Assembly (NCBI GenBank): GCA_934613505.1 | Contig: CAKTTB010000002.1 | Span: 130,645 to 194,644, forward strand | DNA length: 64,000 nucleotides | Source of the DNA: an uncultured Oscillospiraceae bacterium | GTDB lineage: Bacteria; Bacillota; Clostridia; Oscillospirales; Oscillospiraceae | Direction: 5' to 3' | Shown here: positions 15,617-24,623 of the stretch, in pieces | How the letters are laid out: each line of letters starts with the position of its first letter | Position numbering within the stretch: the first letter of the stretch is position 1 | Position numbers and translations under genes: made by a program | The notes under the pieces: generated by a model | The model's database searches: none | Told to the model about the DNA's origin: nothing | What the model saw: the letters and a program-made list of their open reading frames with translations, nothing else

Positions 15617-15813
15617 TAAGCGTCTGGCATGTTGCTTTCTTCAATTTTTCCGTCCCGGAACCGGATCACACTGGCGTATCTGCATTTCGGGCAGAACAGG
15701 GGAAAGTCCTCCAATACCGTGTGCGGCCGGATCTGCGTCCGCGTCTTGCTGCCGCATTTCGGACAGCGGAGCCAATTCGTCTTCCCGGACGTTTTTTCTG
15801 TCATCACATGCAC
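15616..15813 (-). CDS. Cysteine-rich KTR-domain zinc ribbon protein
   Basis: A 65-aa protein with two CPKC-type knuckles (RCPKCGSKTRTQI and FCPKCRYASVIRF) separated by ~25 residues, the layout of the Cys-rich KTR family. Members are often carried by conjugative elements; their role is unknown. Translation may begin at either Met of MHVMTEK. It lies six bases after the TetR stop, so the two are probably co-transcribed. Confidence 0.8.
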   Translation of the reverse strand: MHVMTEKTSGKTNWLRCPKCGSKTRTQIRPHTVLEDFPLFCPKCRYASVIRFRDGKIEESNMPDA

Positions 15814-15819
15814 CTCCGT

Positions 15820-16443
15820 CTATTTCCCAATCAGCGTGCGGAACGCCGCATCGCGGTCAAAGCTGCCGCTTGCAAAGCCGGGGATCTCCTTGATAGACTT
15901 GCAGATGCTGATGCTGACGCCGGTCAGAACCTGCCCGATCTCCCGGTCGGAATACGGGCAGTCGCCGGTCACGATCAGCGTGGACAGACTGTGTACCACA
16001 AACCAGAGATCGCGGAAATATAGATCCGCTTCCTGTTCCGTGATCCTGTAAATGTTCATCAGCGTCGGCCGGACGAGCGATTGCAAATGCTGCATCGACC
16101 GCATCGCGCTGAAGCTCTTGTCCTGCGCGCGTGTCAGAAACAGCAGCCGGTAAAGCTCCGGCTCCTCCCGCGCGAACCGGATATACTGCATGCCGACGCC
16201 GAAGAAGGGGATCCGCTCCTGCAGTCCGGCCTCTGTGTAGCGGTCGTAGACCCGGATCGCGGCGGCATAGACCTCTTTCTTGATACCGTCCATGGAACCG
16301 AAGGCCGTGAAGATCGGCTGCGTGGACGTGCCGAGCGCGTCCGCCATCGTCTTCGCCGTCAGCGCGTCAATGCCGTTTGCCCGCACGACCCGCAGCGCGG
16401 CCTCCACCATTTCTTCCTTCGTGAACTTATTCTTCGGAGCCAT
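15820..16443 (-). CDS. TetR/AcrR-family transcriptional regulator
   Basis: A 207-aa regulator. The N-terminal TetR domain has FTKEEMVEAALRVVRANGID, TAKTMADALGTSTQPIFTAF and a TetR_C_33-like ligand domain thereafter. Dimers usually repress and are released by a small ligand. A 23-bp near-perfect palindrome at 16490-16512 in its upstream region is the likely autoregulatory site. The gene next to it (KTR protein) is the only evident co-transcribed target. Confidence 0.88.
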   Translation of the reverse strand: MAPKNKFTKEEMVEAALRVVRANGIDALTAKTMADALGTSTQPIFTAFGSMDGIKKEVYAAAIRVYDRYTEAGLQERIPFFGVGMQYIRFAREEPELYRLLFLTRAQDKSFSAMRSMQHLQSLVRPTLMNIYRITEQEADLYFRDLWFVVHSLSTLIVTGDCPYSDREIGQVLTGVSISICKSIKEIPGFASGSFDRDAAFRTLIGK

Positions 16444-16489
16444 CGAGCCGCATCCTTTCGTGAAGAAATAGAACGTCTGTTACGCATCA

Positions 16490-16512
16490 TATAATACATA
16501 TCGTGCATTATA
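16490..16512. promoter_or_regulatory. Probable TetR operator
   Basis: A dyad centred on 16501 in which TATAAT...ATTATA and CA...TG pair: 8 of the 11 arm positions match. Located 46-68 bases upstream of the TetR start codon. Confidence 0.55.
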
Positions 16513-16586
16513 CAACGAAGCCCGCGGATTGTCAATAGGGAGGACCTGCCTCGGCAGGAATTTTATAGAAAGCAACTGCCCGTTGC

Positions 16587-16615
16587 TTGTATCCCGGCAG
16601 CTTTCGTGTTAAAGT
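16587..16615 (+). promoter_or_regulatory. Promoter of the XRE/zinc-ribbon regulator
   Basis: TTGTAT (16587-16592), 17 bases, TAAAGT (16610-16615). AAAGGAGAG lies six bases before the start codon at 16646. Confidence 0.5.
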
Positions 16616-16645
16616 GGTTTCACATGGAAAAAAGGAGAGAACAAT

Positions 16646-17086
16646 ATGGATACCAGGGACGTATTACTGCAGCTCAGAACCAAGAAAGGCCTTTCACAGG
16701 AGCAGCTCGCCGAAAAGGTCTTCGTCACCCGGCAGGCCGTCTCGCGCTGGGAGACCGGCGAGACCACCCCGAACACGGAAACACTCAAGCTGCTCTCAAA
16801 TCTTTATGATGTTTCGATCAACACGCTTCTTGGCTCGCCGCGGCAGCTGATCTGCCAGTGCTGCGGCATGCCGCTCGAGGACGCGACCACCAGCAAAGAG
16901 CCGGACGGCGCATTCAACGAGGATTACTGCAAATGGTGCTACACAGACGGCACCTTCAAATATACAAGCCCGGAGCAGCTGATCGACTTCTGCGTGGAGC
17001 ACATGTCGAGCGATGCCTGGCCCAAAGAGCAGGTCCGCGCCCACATGGAAGCCGTCGTCCCCCAGCTGAAGCACTGGAAGAAGTGA
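16646..17086 (+). CDS. XRE regulator with C-terminal zinc ribbon
   Basis: A 146-aa fusion. Residues 6-60 are a Cro/C1 HTH (LSQEQLAEKVFVTRQAVSRW, then LLSNLYDVSINTLLG). Residues ~68-146 are a putative zinc-ribbon domain with CQCCGMPLED and YCKWCYTDG, ending in a helix (MEAVVPQLKHW). This HTH plus zinc-ribbon architecture is widespread in Firmicutes; the signal is unknown. The AlkA-type gene follows but has its own promoter. Confidence 0.88.
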   Translation: MDTRDVLLQLRTKKGLSQEQLAEKVFVTRQAVSRWETGETTPNTETLKLLSNLYDVSINTLLGSPRQLICQCCGMPLEDATTSKEPDGAFNEDYCKWCYTDGTFKYTSPEQLIDFCVEHMSSDAWPKEQVRAHMEAVVPQLKHWKK

Positions 17087-17105
17087 TTTCCTGAGATAAT
17101 TGGAA

Positions 17106-17134
17106 TTGCCATGCGACGAAATAACCGGTATAAT
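17106..17134 (+). promoter_or_regulatory. Promoter of the alkylation-repair operon
   Basis: TTGCCA (17106-17111), 17 bases, TATAAT (17129-17134), 31 bases before the glycosylase start. Confidence 0.75.
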
Positions 17135-17165
17135 TAAAGAAATGAAATGCGAGGGGGCGGCGAAC

Positions 17166-17816
17166 ATGTATTTTGCATACGGAGAGACCGAGCTTTCCTA
17201 TCTGCGCAGAAAGGACAAGCGGCTCTGCGAAGTCATTGACTGCGTCGGCCATATCGACCGCGCCGTGGACCCGGATCTGTTCTCGTCCGTCGTCCACCAC
17301 ATCATCGGCCAGCAGATCTCCACGAAGGCACAGGAGACCATCTGGTCGCGCTGTCAGGACGCACTCGGCGCGGTGAATGCCGAAACGATCCTGTCCGCGG
17401 GCGTTCCGAAGCTGCAATCGCTCGGCATGACCTTCCGCAAGGCGGAATATATCACGGATTTTGCCGAAAAGGTCCATACCGGCGCATTTGATCTGGACGC
17501 CGTAGAACACATGAGTGATGAAGACGCCATCCGCGCCCTGAGCAGTCTGAAGGGTATCGGCGTCTGGACGGCGGAGATGATATTGCTGTTCTGCATGCAG
17601 CGCCCCGATGTTTTCAGCTACGACGATCTTGCCATCCGGCGCGGCCTGCGCATGGTCTATCACCACCGCGAGATCACCCGCGACCGCTTCGAGACCTACC
17701 GCCGCCGCTTCAGCCCCTATTGCAGCGTGGCAAGCCTCTACCTCTGGGCCGTCTCCGGCGGCGCGCTCCCGGAAATGAAGGATCATTGCCCCAAAAAGAA
17801 AGGTGGAAAAGCCTGA
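17166..17816 (+). CDS. alkA: DNA-3-methyladenine glycosylase II family
   Basis: A 216-aa HhH-GPD glycosylase that excises alkylated purines. The helix-hairpin-helix is LKGIGVWTAEMILLF, followed by FSYDDLAIRRGLRM with the catalytic Asp (second D of SYDD). The N-terminal segment SSVVHHIIGQQISTKAQ is the conserved QQ(I/V)S helix of this class. It is short because the N-terminal TBP-like domain of E. coli AlkA is absent. GAGGGGG precedes ATG 17166. It forms an operon with the methyltransferase gene 30 bases downstream. Confidence 0.88.
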   Translation: MYFAYGETELSYLRRKDKRLCEVIDCVGHIDRAVDPDLFSSVVHHIIGQQISTKAQETIWSRCQDALGAVNAETILSAGVPKLQSLGMTFRKAEYITDFAEKVHTGAFDLDAVEHMSDEDAIRALSSLKGIGVWTAEMILLFCMQRPDVFSYDDLAIRRGLRMVYHHREITRDRFETYRRRFSPYCSVASLYLWAVSGGALPEMKDHCPKKKGGKA

Positions 17817-17846
17817 TATATATGTACGACAAAAGGAGCGTCTGAT

Positions 17847-18380
17847 ATGGTCTGTACCACCGAATATGGATCGCCCCTCGGCACGATCACGCTTGCCTGC
17901 GACGGCGAAGCGATCATCGGCCTGTGGTTCAACAAACAGCGGTATTTTGGCAACATCCTGCCGGAAGAAACGGAGCGGAGCGACCATCCGCTGTTCGAGA
18001 ACGCAAAGCGCTGGCTTGATCTCTACTTTTCCGGCCATGAACCGGACTTCACGCCGCCCCTCCGCTACGATTCCACGCCGTTCCGGAAACAGGTTTGCGA
18101 TATTATGTTAACGATCCCGTACGGCCATACCATGACCTACGGCGAGATCGCCGCCGAAATTGCCCGGCAGGAGGGAAGGGAGCGGATGTCCGCGCAGGCC
18201 GTCGGAGGCGCGGTCGGACATAATCCGATCTCGCTCATCATCCCGTGCCACCGCGTCGTGGGAACAAACGGCAGCCTGACCGGTTACGGCGGCGGGATCG
18301 CACGCAAGGTAAAGCTTCTGGAGCTGGAGCGGGTCAATATGGAGCATTTCTTCGTCCCCAAAAAGGGGACGGCACTTTGA
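17847..18380 (+). CDS. ogt: Methylated-DNA--protein-cysteine methyltransferase
   Basis: A 177-aa suicide repair protein that transfers methyl groups from O6-methylguanine to its own cysteine. The active site is IIPCHRVVG with Cys134, followed by LTGYGGGIARKVKLLELE. The DNA-binding helix is GGAVGHNPISLI. The N-terminal ribonuclease-like domain is present (residues 1-85). AAAGGAGCG precedes the ATG. It is paired with the glycosylase, giving direct reversal and base excision of alkylation damage from one operon. Confidence 0.93.
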   Translation: MVCTTEYGSPLGTITLACDGEAIIGLWFNKQRYFGNILPEETERSDHPLFENAKRWLDLYFSGHEPDFTPPLRYDSTPFRKQVCDIMLTIPYGHTMTYGEIAAEIARQEGRERMSAQAVGGAVGHNPISLIIPCHRVVGTNGSLTGYGGGIARKVKLLELERVNMEHFFVPKKGTAL

Positions 18381-18419
18381 ACAAGCTCTGCCGGAACCTG
18401 CGAAAAGGAGACCGAAAAT

Positions 18420-18860
18420 ATGCCAGAGCGCATCATAGACCATGAGCTTCGCCTGATCCCGTATTACAGGAACGACGCTGTCTCGCTCCCGTGGTATCAG
18501 GATCCGGACGTGTGTAAACAGGTGGATAACCGCGATACGCCCTATGACGCGGCGCTTCTGCACAGCATGTACGATTACCTCTGTGCAAACGGCGACTGCT
18601 ATTATATCGAATACAACGGTGTTCTTGTCGGGGACGTTTCCCTGCGGAAGAACGCGGAGATCGCCATCGTCGTCTGCAAGGAATACCAGAACCACCATAT
18701 CGGCCGCCGCTGCGTCGCGGAAATGCTGAAACTCGCAAAGGAAAAGGGCATGCCGCGCGTCATCGCGAATATCTATTCCTTCAACACACAGAGCCAGACC
18801 ATGTTCCTGTCCGCCGGCTTTCAGAAGACCGGCGAGGAATGGTACGCCTGTCAGCTCTGA
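18420..18860 (+). CDS. GNAT-family N-acetyltransferase
   Basis: A 146-aa acetyltransferase. Acetyl-CoA binding is by EIAIVVCKEYQNHHIGRRCV (R/Q-x-x-G-x-G/A-like loop); motif B includes SFNTQSQTMFLSAGF. The acceptor is unknown. AAAGGAG is placed before the ATG. It lies 39 bases after ogt and is followed directly by a terminator, so it is the last gene of the repair operon. Confidence 0.85.
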   Translation: MPERIIDHELRLIPYYRNDAVSLPWYQDPDVCKQVDNRDTPYDAALLHSMYDYLCANGDCYYIEYNGVLVGDVSLRKNAEIAIVVCKEYQNHHIGRRCVAEMLKLAKEKGMPRVIANIYSFNTQSQTMFLSAGFQKTGEEWYACQL

Positions 18861-18894
18861 AAAACCGGAAAGAGCATCCGCCCTTTCCGGTTTT
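18861..18894 (+). terminator. Rho-independent terminator
   Basis: Perfect arms AAAACCGGAAAG and CTTTCCGGTTTT with a 10-base loop, directly after the acetyltransferase stop. Confidence 0.9.
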
Positions 18895-18988
18895 CTGCAT
18901 GCATGGCTCCTTGTGCGAAAATACCAAAAAACAAAATGATTCTTTCAATAATCGAGAAGAAATGGTACAATAATCCCGAGGTGATCAA

Positions 18989-20608
18989 ATGCTGAAGGTT
19001 TTTCTGGTGGAAGATGAATGCGTCGTGCGGGAGGGCCTGCGCGACTGTATCGACTGGGCAAGATACGACTTTGAGTTCTGCGGCGACGCGCCCGACGGCG
19101 AGCTTGCCTTGCCGCAGATCCGCAAGCTGCGTCCGGATATCCTGATCACAGACATCAAAATGCCGTTCATGGACGGGCTGGCGCTCAGCAAGCTCGTCTG
19201 CGCGGAGCTGCCGGATACGAAGATCATCCTCATCAGCGGGCATAACGATTTCGAGTTTGCACAGGAGGCCATTGAGATTGGCGTGGAGCAGTATCTGCTC
19301 AAGCCCGTGACCAAAAGCTCCCTCCTGAAAACGCTGGAGGATGTCAGCCGGAAGATCGGCGAAGAGCGTGAGCAGAAGGCCTACCTGCGCCGCTTCCAGC
19401 AGGAAGGGCAGGAGTATGAGCAGTATGCCCGCCGTAAGTTCTTTGAGCAGCTCACCTCCGGCTCTCTGCGCGTGTCCGAGATCTATGAGCAGTCCAAAAA
19501 GCTGCAGATCGACCTCGACGCGGAGGGCTATGCTATCATCCTCCTGACGCTCCAGACCAAAGGCGCAGCCGAATATTCGCAGACGCTGGCCGACCGGCTG
19601 GAGGAGCTGATGGCGTATCTGCTGCGCTACGGCGAATATCTGCTGTTCCGCTGCAACCTCATGACCTACTGCATCATCGTCAAAGGAAGCGCCGCTGGTC
19701 TGGACGAGGCTTTGCAGCGATGCCTTGAAAATATCCAGCGCCGCTGTGCCGGAGACGCGTCTCTCGGCTGGTACGCGGCGCTCAGCGACCCGGTCGCCCG
19801 CCTGAGCGAGCTGCCCGGCTGCTACGCGCAGGCGCATACCATCCTCTCATACCGCCATCTGCTGCCGGAGCAGCATATCCTGACGAGCGAGGTTCTCCGC
19901 AAGGCGCAGCACAGCAGCTTATCTGAACTCGACGAGGTCGACGCCAGCAAGGCCGATCCCGCCATCATCCGCAATTTCCTGCAGACCGGCATGCGTGAAG
20001 AGATCCCGGATTTCGTATCGGAGTATCTCGCCTCCTTCGGCAATGCGCTGAACTCGATGCTCTTCCGGCAGTATGTGCTGCTGGAGCTGCGCTTCAGCGC
20101 CATCCGCGCGGCCAAGAGCTTCGGCTACTCGCAGGAGGAATTCCTGCGCCCGCTGGAGAGCGCGCAGGCGCTCGACGGCAACGCAGGTCTCCCCGAGCTG
20201 AAAAAGAGCTGCGCCGCCTTCCTGCGCCGCGCCATCGAGCTGCGGGAGGAGGAATCCGGCAACCAGTATAAATCCATGCTCAAGCGTGCGCTGCACTATA
20301 TCGACGAAAATTACACCGACGAAAATCTCTCCCTCAACGCCGTGGCGAAGGCCGCAAACATCAGCCCCAACTATTTTTCCGGCGTCTTCAGTCAGGAGAT
20401 GGGGCAGACGTTCGTTGAATATCTGACGGAAAAGCGCATGACGCGCGCCAAGGAGCTTCTGCGCTATTCCGGCAAGCGGTCGAGCGAGGTGGCCTACGAG
20501 GTCGGCTACCGCGACCCGCGCTATTTCAGCTTCCTGTTCAAAAAGACGCAGGGCTGCACGCCCAGCAGCTACCGCATGGGAAACGGTGACGCGCATGAGC
20601 AGAAATAA
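18989..20608 (+). CDS. YesN-type response regulator, AraC output
   Basis: A 539-aa response regulator. Residues 1-120 form a receiver domain with the phosphoacceptor Asp55 (ILITDIKMPFMDG) and Lys in YLLKPV. A long linker (about 130-420) follows, then two AraC HTH motifs at the C-terminus (NAVAKAANISPNYFSGVFSQ and SEVAYEVGYRDPRYFSFLFK). Proteins of this type activate sugar uptake operons when phosphorylated by their YesM partner, encoded next and overlapping. GAGGTGATCAA precedes the ATG; TTTCAA-17-TACAAT (18942-18970) is a weak promoter. The natural target is the importer operon at 24.6 kb. Confidence 0.92.
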   Translation: MLKVFLVEDECVVREGLRDCIDWARYDFEFCGDAPDGELALPQIRKLRPDILITDIKMPFMDGLALSKLVCAELPDTKIILISGHNDFEFAQEAIEIGVEQYLLKPVTKSSLLKTLEDVSRKIGEEREQKAYLRRFQQEGQEYEQYARRKFFEQLTSGSLRVSEIYEQSKKLQIDLDAEGYAIILLTLQTKGAAEYSQTLADRLEELMAYLLRYGEYLLFRCNLMTYCIIVKGSAAGLDEALQRCLENIQRRCAGDASLGWYAALSDPVARLSELPGCYAQAHTILSYRHLLPEQHILTSEVLRKAQHSSLSELDEVDASKADPAIIRNFLQTGMREEIPDFVSEYLASFGNALNSMLFRQYVLLELRFSAIRAAKSFGYSQEEFLRPLESAQALDGNAGLPELKKSCAAFLRRAIELREEESGNQYKSMLKRALHYIDENYTDENLSLNAVAKAANISPNYFSGVFSQEMGQTFVEYLTEKRMTRAKELLRYSGKRSSEVAYEVGYRDPRYFSFLFKKTQGCTPSSYRMGNGDAHEQK

Positions 20609-22016
20609 CCCGCCCGCTTCGCTGGATAAGAAGCTTCGCCGCCTGCTGTGGAGCATGCTGCTGCTCGTCTGCGCGATTCTTGTCGCGACGCTGGCGATCC
20701 TGCTTCTGCACAACCACCAGTATTCCATCGTCACCGCCAATATCGTCCGCGCCTCCCAGTTCAACCAGAATTTCAAGGAGGATGTGGATCTCAAAATGTA
20801 CTATTACGTCATCGACAGCAGCTACGGCGAGACGCTTCCCCTGCAGGAGGTCGATGAGGCAAAGGCGCTCGCGCAGGAGCTGCTGGACGGCACGCAGGAC
20901 CGCCAGAGCCGCAAGGCGATCGCCAGCGCGATCGACCTCTGCGAGAACCTGAGCGAGCGCATCACCCAGATCACCGAGACCGAGGGCTATGACGCGCGCA
21001 TGGAGCAGCTGGAAACGAACGTCTATATCCTGACCGATCTGATCCAGCAGTATTTCTATACCTATCTCTATCATGAAGCGGGCTATCTCAGCTCCCTGCA
21101 GGTCGCGCTGACCGCAAGGCTCTGGCTGGAGCTTGGCCTGGTCGCCGTGGGCGCGCTGGTGCTCGTGGTCGTCCTGATGCGCCGTTCGGCGGCCATCAGC
21201 CGCAGCATCACCCAGCCGATCTACGCCCTGCGCGAGCGTGCGCAGTCGATCGGACGGGGCGATCTTGCCGCGCGGGAGCCGGTCGTCGCCGAGGACGAGA
21301 CGCTGCAGGCGCTCAGCAGCAGTCTTGAGCACATGGCGCAGCATCTGCAGCAGCAGATGGAACTGAACCGGCAGGAGCAGGACAAGCTCCGCGCGATGGA
21401 GCTGGCGCTCCTGCAGAGCCAGATCAACCCGCATTTCCTCTACAACACGCTCGACACGATCATCTGGCTCGTGGAGACCGGGAAAAACGAACAGGCCGTT
21501 GAAATGGTCACGAGCCTGTCCAACTTCTTCCGCAGCTCCCTGAGCAAGGGCCGCGATATCATCACACTCGGCGAGGAAGAGATCCATGTGCGCAGCTATC
21601 TGGAGATCCAGCAGGTGCGCTACCGGGATATCCTCTGCTACGAGATCAATGTCCAGCCGGAGCTGCGCGCCTGCGTGCTGCCGAAGCTGACGCTGCAGCC
21701 GCTCGTGGAAAACGCGCTCTACCACGGCATCAAGCTGCGCCGCGGCATGGGCCATATCCTTGTCGATGCCGCGCAGGAGGACGATCATGTCCGCATTCTC
21801 GTCCGCGACGACGGCGCGGGCATGCCGCCGGAGCGCCTGCAGCAGCTGCGCCAGAGCCTCGATACCGAGGAGCAGATCGGCTTCGGCCTGCGGACGGTCT
21901 ACCGCCGCCTGAAGCTCCTGTACGGTGAGCAGTGCTCCATGGAGCTGGAAAGCGAGCCGAACGCCGGAACGACGGTCACGCTGCGCTTTCCCATCAGAAA
22001 GGAGACGAAAGCATGA
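20595..22016 (+). CDS. YesM-type sensor histidine kinase
   Basis: A 473-aa membrane kinase with a transmembrane helix at about residues 14-36, an extracytoplasmic sensor of ~135 residues and a second helix near 173-194. A HAMP segment (ITQPIYALRERAQSIGRGDL) precedes a His_kinase domain with His280 in QSQINPHFLYNTLD. The ATPase contains PLVENALYHGIK (N box), RDDGAGMP (G1) and GFGLRTVYRRL (G2). ATG 20595 is preferred to GTG 20586. It overlaps both neighbours, consistent with a tightly coupled operon. The sensor may contact the sugar-binding protein encoded next. Confidence 0.92.
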   Translation: MSRNNPPASLDKKLRRLLWSMLLLVCAILVATLAILLLHNHQYSIVTANIVRASQFNQNFKEDVDLKMYYYVIDSSYGETLPLQEVDEAKALAQELLDGTQDRQSRKAIASAIDLCENLSERITQITETEGYDARMEQLETNVYILTDLIQQYFYTYLYHEAGYLSSLQVALTARLWLELGLVAVGALVLVVVLMRRSAAISRSITQPIYALRERAQSIGRGDLAAREPVVAEDETLQALSSSLEHMAQHLQQQMELNRQEQDKLRAMELALLQSQINPHFLYNTLDTIIWLVETGKNEQAVEMVTSLSNFFRSSLSKGRDIITLGEEEIHVRSYLEIQQVRYRDILCYEINVQPELRACVLPKLTLQPLVENALYHGIKLRRGMGHILVDAAQEDDHVRILVRDDGAGMPPERLQQLRQSLDTEEQIGFGLRTVYRRLKLLYGEQCSMELESEPNAGTTVTLRFPIRKETKA

Positions 22017-23002
22017 AGCGTCTTGCATGTTTCATCTGTGCGCTCGCACTTTCGTTTCTGAGCGCCTGCATGCCCTATGTCCGGCAGACGCCGGAGGAGG
22101 AGACCGCACTCATCACCGTCGGCTTTTCGCAGGTCGGCGCGGAATCCGACTGGCGCGTGGCCAATACCGAGTCCATGCGCGAGAGCCTGAGCGAGGCGAA
22201 CGGCTTTGAGCTTCTGTTCGATAACGCCCGCCAGAAGCAGGAGAACCAGTTCAAGGCCATCCGCACCTTCATCCAGCAGGATGTGGACTATATCGTCCTT
22301 GCGCCCGTCACCGAGACCGGCTGGGAAAGCGTTCTCGAGGAGGCGCGCGCGGCAGACATCCCCGTCATCATCGTCGACCGGCAGGTCGAGGTGGACGATC
22401 CGTCTCTCTATACGAGCTGGGTCGGCTCCGACTTCAGAGGGACCGCCGACAAGGCGATCGCGTGGCTGGCGGAAGCGCTGGACGGGCGCGGGGAAGCGGA
22501 CGCCGGGGTGCAGATCCTGCACCTGCAGGGGACGCCCGGCTCCACGGCGCAGCTCCAGCGCAGCGCCGCGCTCGAGGCAGGCGTGGCCGCGCATGCAGAC
22601 TGGACGATCGCCGCACAGCTGAACGGCGATTTCACGCAGGCCAAGGCCTATGAGGTGACGCTCGGCTATCTGCATGACAATCCCGCGCCGGATGTGGTCT
22701 ACTGCGAAAACGACAACATGTGCTTCGGCGTCATGCAGGCCATGGACGAGATGCACATCGCCTACGGAAAGGGCGGCGTGACGCTCATCTCCTTCGACGC
22801 GGTGCGCACGGCGCTCACCTACTGTAAAGAGGGGAAGATCGACCTGTGCGCCGAGTGCAATCCGCTTCACGGCCCGCGCGTGTGCGCGATCATCGAGCAG
22901 CTCGAGCGCGGCGAAACGCCGGAAAAGCTGTCCTATATCTCCGAGCAGCTTTTCACCGCCACCCAGATCACCGACGCGCTTCTTGAGATCCGCATGTATT
23001 AA
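22013..23002 (+). CDS. Sugar-binding lipoprotein of the two-component system
   Basis: A 329-aa periplasmic-binding-protein-fold lipoprotein. The signal peptide ends in the lipobox LSAC (Cys19). The mature part has TVGFSQVGAESDWRVANTES, VDYIVLAPVTETGW and VVYCENDNMCFGVMQAM, typical of the YtfQ/ribose-binding family. It is a diverged paralogue of the importer's binding protein at 24624. AAAGGAG precedes ATG 22013, which overlaps the kinase stop. Its place in a kinase operon, without its own permease, suggests that it presents ligand to the kinase, as in other Firmicutes systems. Confidence 0.85.
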   Translation: MKRLACFICALALSFLSACMPYVRQTPEEETALITVGFSQVGAESDWRVANTESMRESLSEANGFELLFDNARQKQENQFKAIRTFIQQDVDYIVLAPVTETGWESVLEEARAADIPVIIVDRQVEVDDPSLYTSWVGSDFRGTADKAIAWLAEALDGRGEADAGVQILHLQGTPGSTAQLQRSAALEAGVAAHADWTIAAQLNGDFTQAKAYEVTLGYLHDNPAPDVVYCENDNMCFGVMQAMDEMHIAYGKGGVTLISFDAVRTALTYCKEGKIDLCAECNPLHGPRVCAIIEQLERGETPEKLSYISEQLFTATQITDALLEIRMY

Positions 23003-23042
23003 AAAACAGCGTGTATCCGAAACTTGGATACACGCTGTTTTT
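23002..23042. terminator. Bidirectional terminator
   Basis: A perfect 17-bp stem (AAAAACAGCGTGTATCC and its complement) with loop GAAACTT, between two convergent genes. Confidence 0.92.
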
Positions 23043-24108
23043 ATCCGCTTTGCCTCTGGTACAGCGTCCACGGCAGGCTAACGCTCCGGCAGGGCTGGCG
23101 GCGGATCTGGCTGAGCAGATTCTCTGCCGCCGCGCGCCCCATGGCGTGCGGCTCGTGGCCGATGGAGGTCATGCTGACGGGGCCGAAGGTGCAGTAGTAG
23201 CTGTTGTCAAAGCTCACGACGGCCACGTCCTCCGGCACGCGCTTTCCCGCGCGCAGAAGCGTCCGGATGAGGTGAAACGCGATCTCATCGTTGTAGCAGA
23301 CGACCGCCGTGCAGCCGCCCAGCTGCTGCTGCAGAAACGCCTGCAGCATGCTCTCGTCCTGCAGCTCCACGAGCTGATGGCGCTGAAAGCTGGAAAACCA
23401 GAGAAAATTCTCATCCAGCGGGAAAAGTCCCGCGTCGCGCATCGCACAGACCACGCCGTGATAGCGCTCCGGCCCCTGCACATCGTCGGATTTGAAGATC
23501 CCGGCGATTTTTTTATGCCCGTTCCGGATCAGATGCTCGGCCAGCAGATACCCGCCGCCGTAATTGTCATCCCCGACGCAGAACGCGTCTGCCAGTTCCC
23601 GGCAGCTCCCATGCAGAAACGTGAGCGGCAGCCCCCGCTTCTGCAGCTGCAGATAAAATTCGGCGTTCGGATTCGGCAGGGCCGTCTTGCACCCTTCGAC
23701 GAGGATCCCCGCCGGCGGGTCGAGCAGCAGCTGCTGCAGAAGCTCGCGCTCTGAGCGGATGGAGTTCTCCGTGGCATGGATCACGACGGAAAAGCCCTGC
23801 GCGGCCAGACATGCCTGCACGTCCTTGAGAAGAGACGGGAAAATATAGTCGCTGAGCGAGGTCGCGATCACGGCGATCCGACGGTCCTGATTCGCGGCCG
23901 TCGGACGCAGATAGCTTCCGCTGCCGCGCCGCTTTTCGATGCGCCCTTCCTGCTCCAGCTCCGCCAGCGCCTGCCGTACTGTCTGCCGGCTGACATGGTA
24001 CTGCTCTGCCAGCTCCTGCTCGCACGGCAGCCGCCGCAGTCCGCGCGCGTACCACTCCGGCAGCGCCTGCCGCAGTGTCTGCGCCAGCGCGAGATACTTG
24101 GCCGCCAT
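23041..24108 (-). CDS. araR: AraR-like transcriptional repressor
   Basis: A 355-aa hybrid regulator. The N-terminal GntR winged helix (EQELAEQYHVSRQTVRQALAEL, then RIEKRRGSGSYL) is joined to a LacI/GalR sugar-binding domain (RIAVIATSLSDYIFPSLL ... DVAVVSFDNSYYCTFG ... SIGHEPHAMGRAAAENLL). This architecture is that of B. subtilis AraR, which represses arabinose genes until L-arabinose binds. ATG 24108 is preferred because GGTGGG precedes it. It is divergent from the importer/araBAD-type operon. Candidate operators lie at 24136-24146 and 24319-24340. Confidence 0.87.
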   Translation of the reverse strand: MAAKYLALAQTLRQALPEWYARGLRRLPCEQELAEQYHVSRQTVRQALAELEQEGRIEKRRGSGSYLRPTAANQDRRIAVIATSLSDYIFPSLLKDVQACLAAQGFSVVIHATENSIRSERELLQQLLLDPPAGILVEGCKTALPNPNAEFYLQLQKRGLPLTFLHGSCRELADAFCVGDDNYGGGYLLAEHLIRNGHKKIAGIFKSDDVQGPERYHGVVCAMRDAGLFPLDENFLWFSSFQRHQLVELQDESMLQAFLQQQLGGCTAVVCYNDEIAFHLIRTLLRAGKRVPEDVAVVSFDNSYYCTFGPVSMTSIGHEPHAMGRAAAENLLSQIRRQPCRSVSLPWTLYQRQSG

Positions 24109-24623
24109 ATGCCCACCGTCCTTTCCGGTATCAATTGTATCATACAGACCGGAAAACTGCATCGCAGGATTTGTTCGTTTTCTTTCGGAAAAACAAAGCA
24201 CAGGCAAAAGAAAAACGGAATCCGCGCGAACAGCACAAAAATATGTCAAACTTTTTTCGGAAATATTCCAACCAAAACAGGAAAATTTCAAACAGCAGCT
24301 GCGCCGGTTGGGGGATTCTGTATGACCGGAGACACATACAAGTCACAGAGCGGTACGGCCAAAAACGGAAGATCGCAAACAAAAACCGGCATGTCAGAAT
24401 AAAAAAACAAAACAGGCGCTGCGAAAGGAGCCGAAAACCGGCGAACCTGTCCGCCTGCGCGCCGCGATGCGGAAAAGCTGTCTTATCGACTGTGCCGAAA
24501 CTGTCCGCGCAGCTGTTCGCCGGATTGATTTCCGCCTCGCTGCACGCTTAAATAGAGCCATGACAGGCGAAAACCTGAGACACAAACAAATTTGGAACAA
24601 AATTTGAAAGTGAGGAACAAAAC
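24109..24623. promoter_or_regulatory. Divergent control region of araR and the sugar operon
   Basis: No gene. It contains the perfect 11-bp palindrome TGTATCATACA at 24136-24146, near the araR start. TGTATG and CATACA spaced by ten bases lie at 24319-24340 on the operon side. Both share TGTAT/ATACA half-sites like the TTGTACGTACAA-type AraR boxes of Bacillus. No convincing -35/-10 pair for the operon is visible. The 280-base leader before the binding-protein gene is open to other control. Confidence 0.5.

Noticed and set aside
20919..22028. Long minus-strand frame over the histidine kinase
   Set aside because: Shadow with no domain signature.
24341..24623. Considered a riboswitch in the long leader of the importer operon
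   Set aside because: No recognisable conserved core; only weak hairpins seen.
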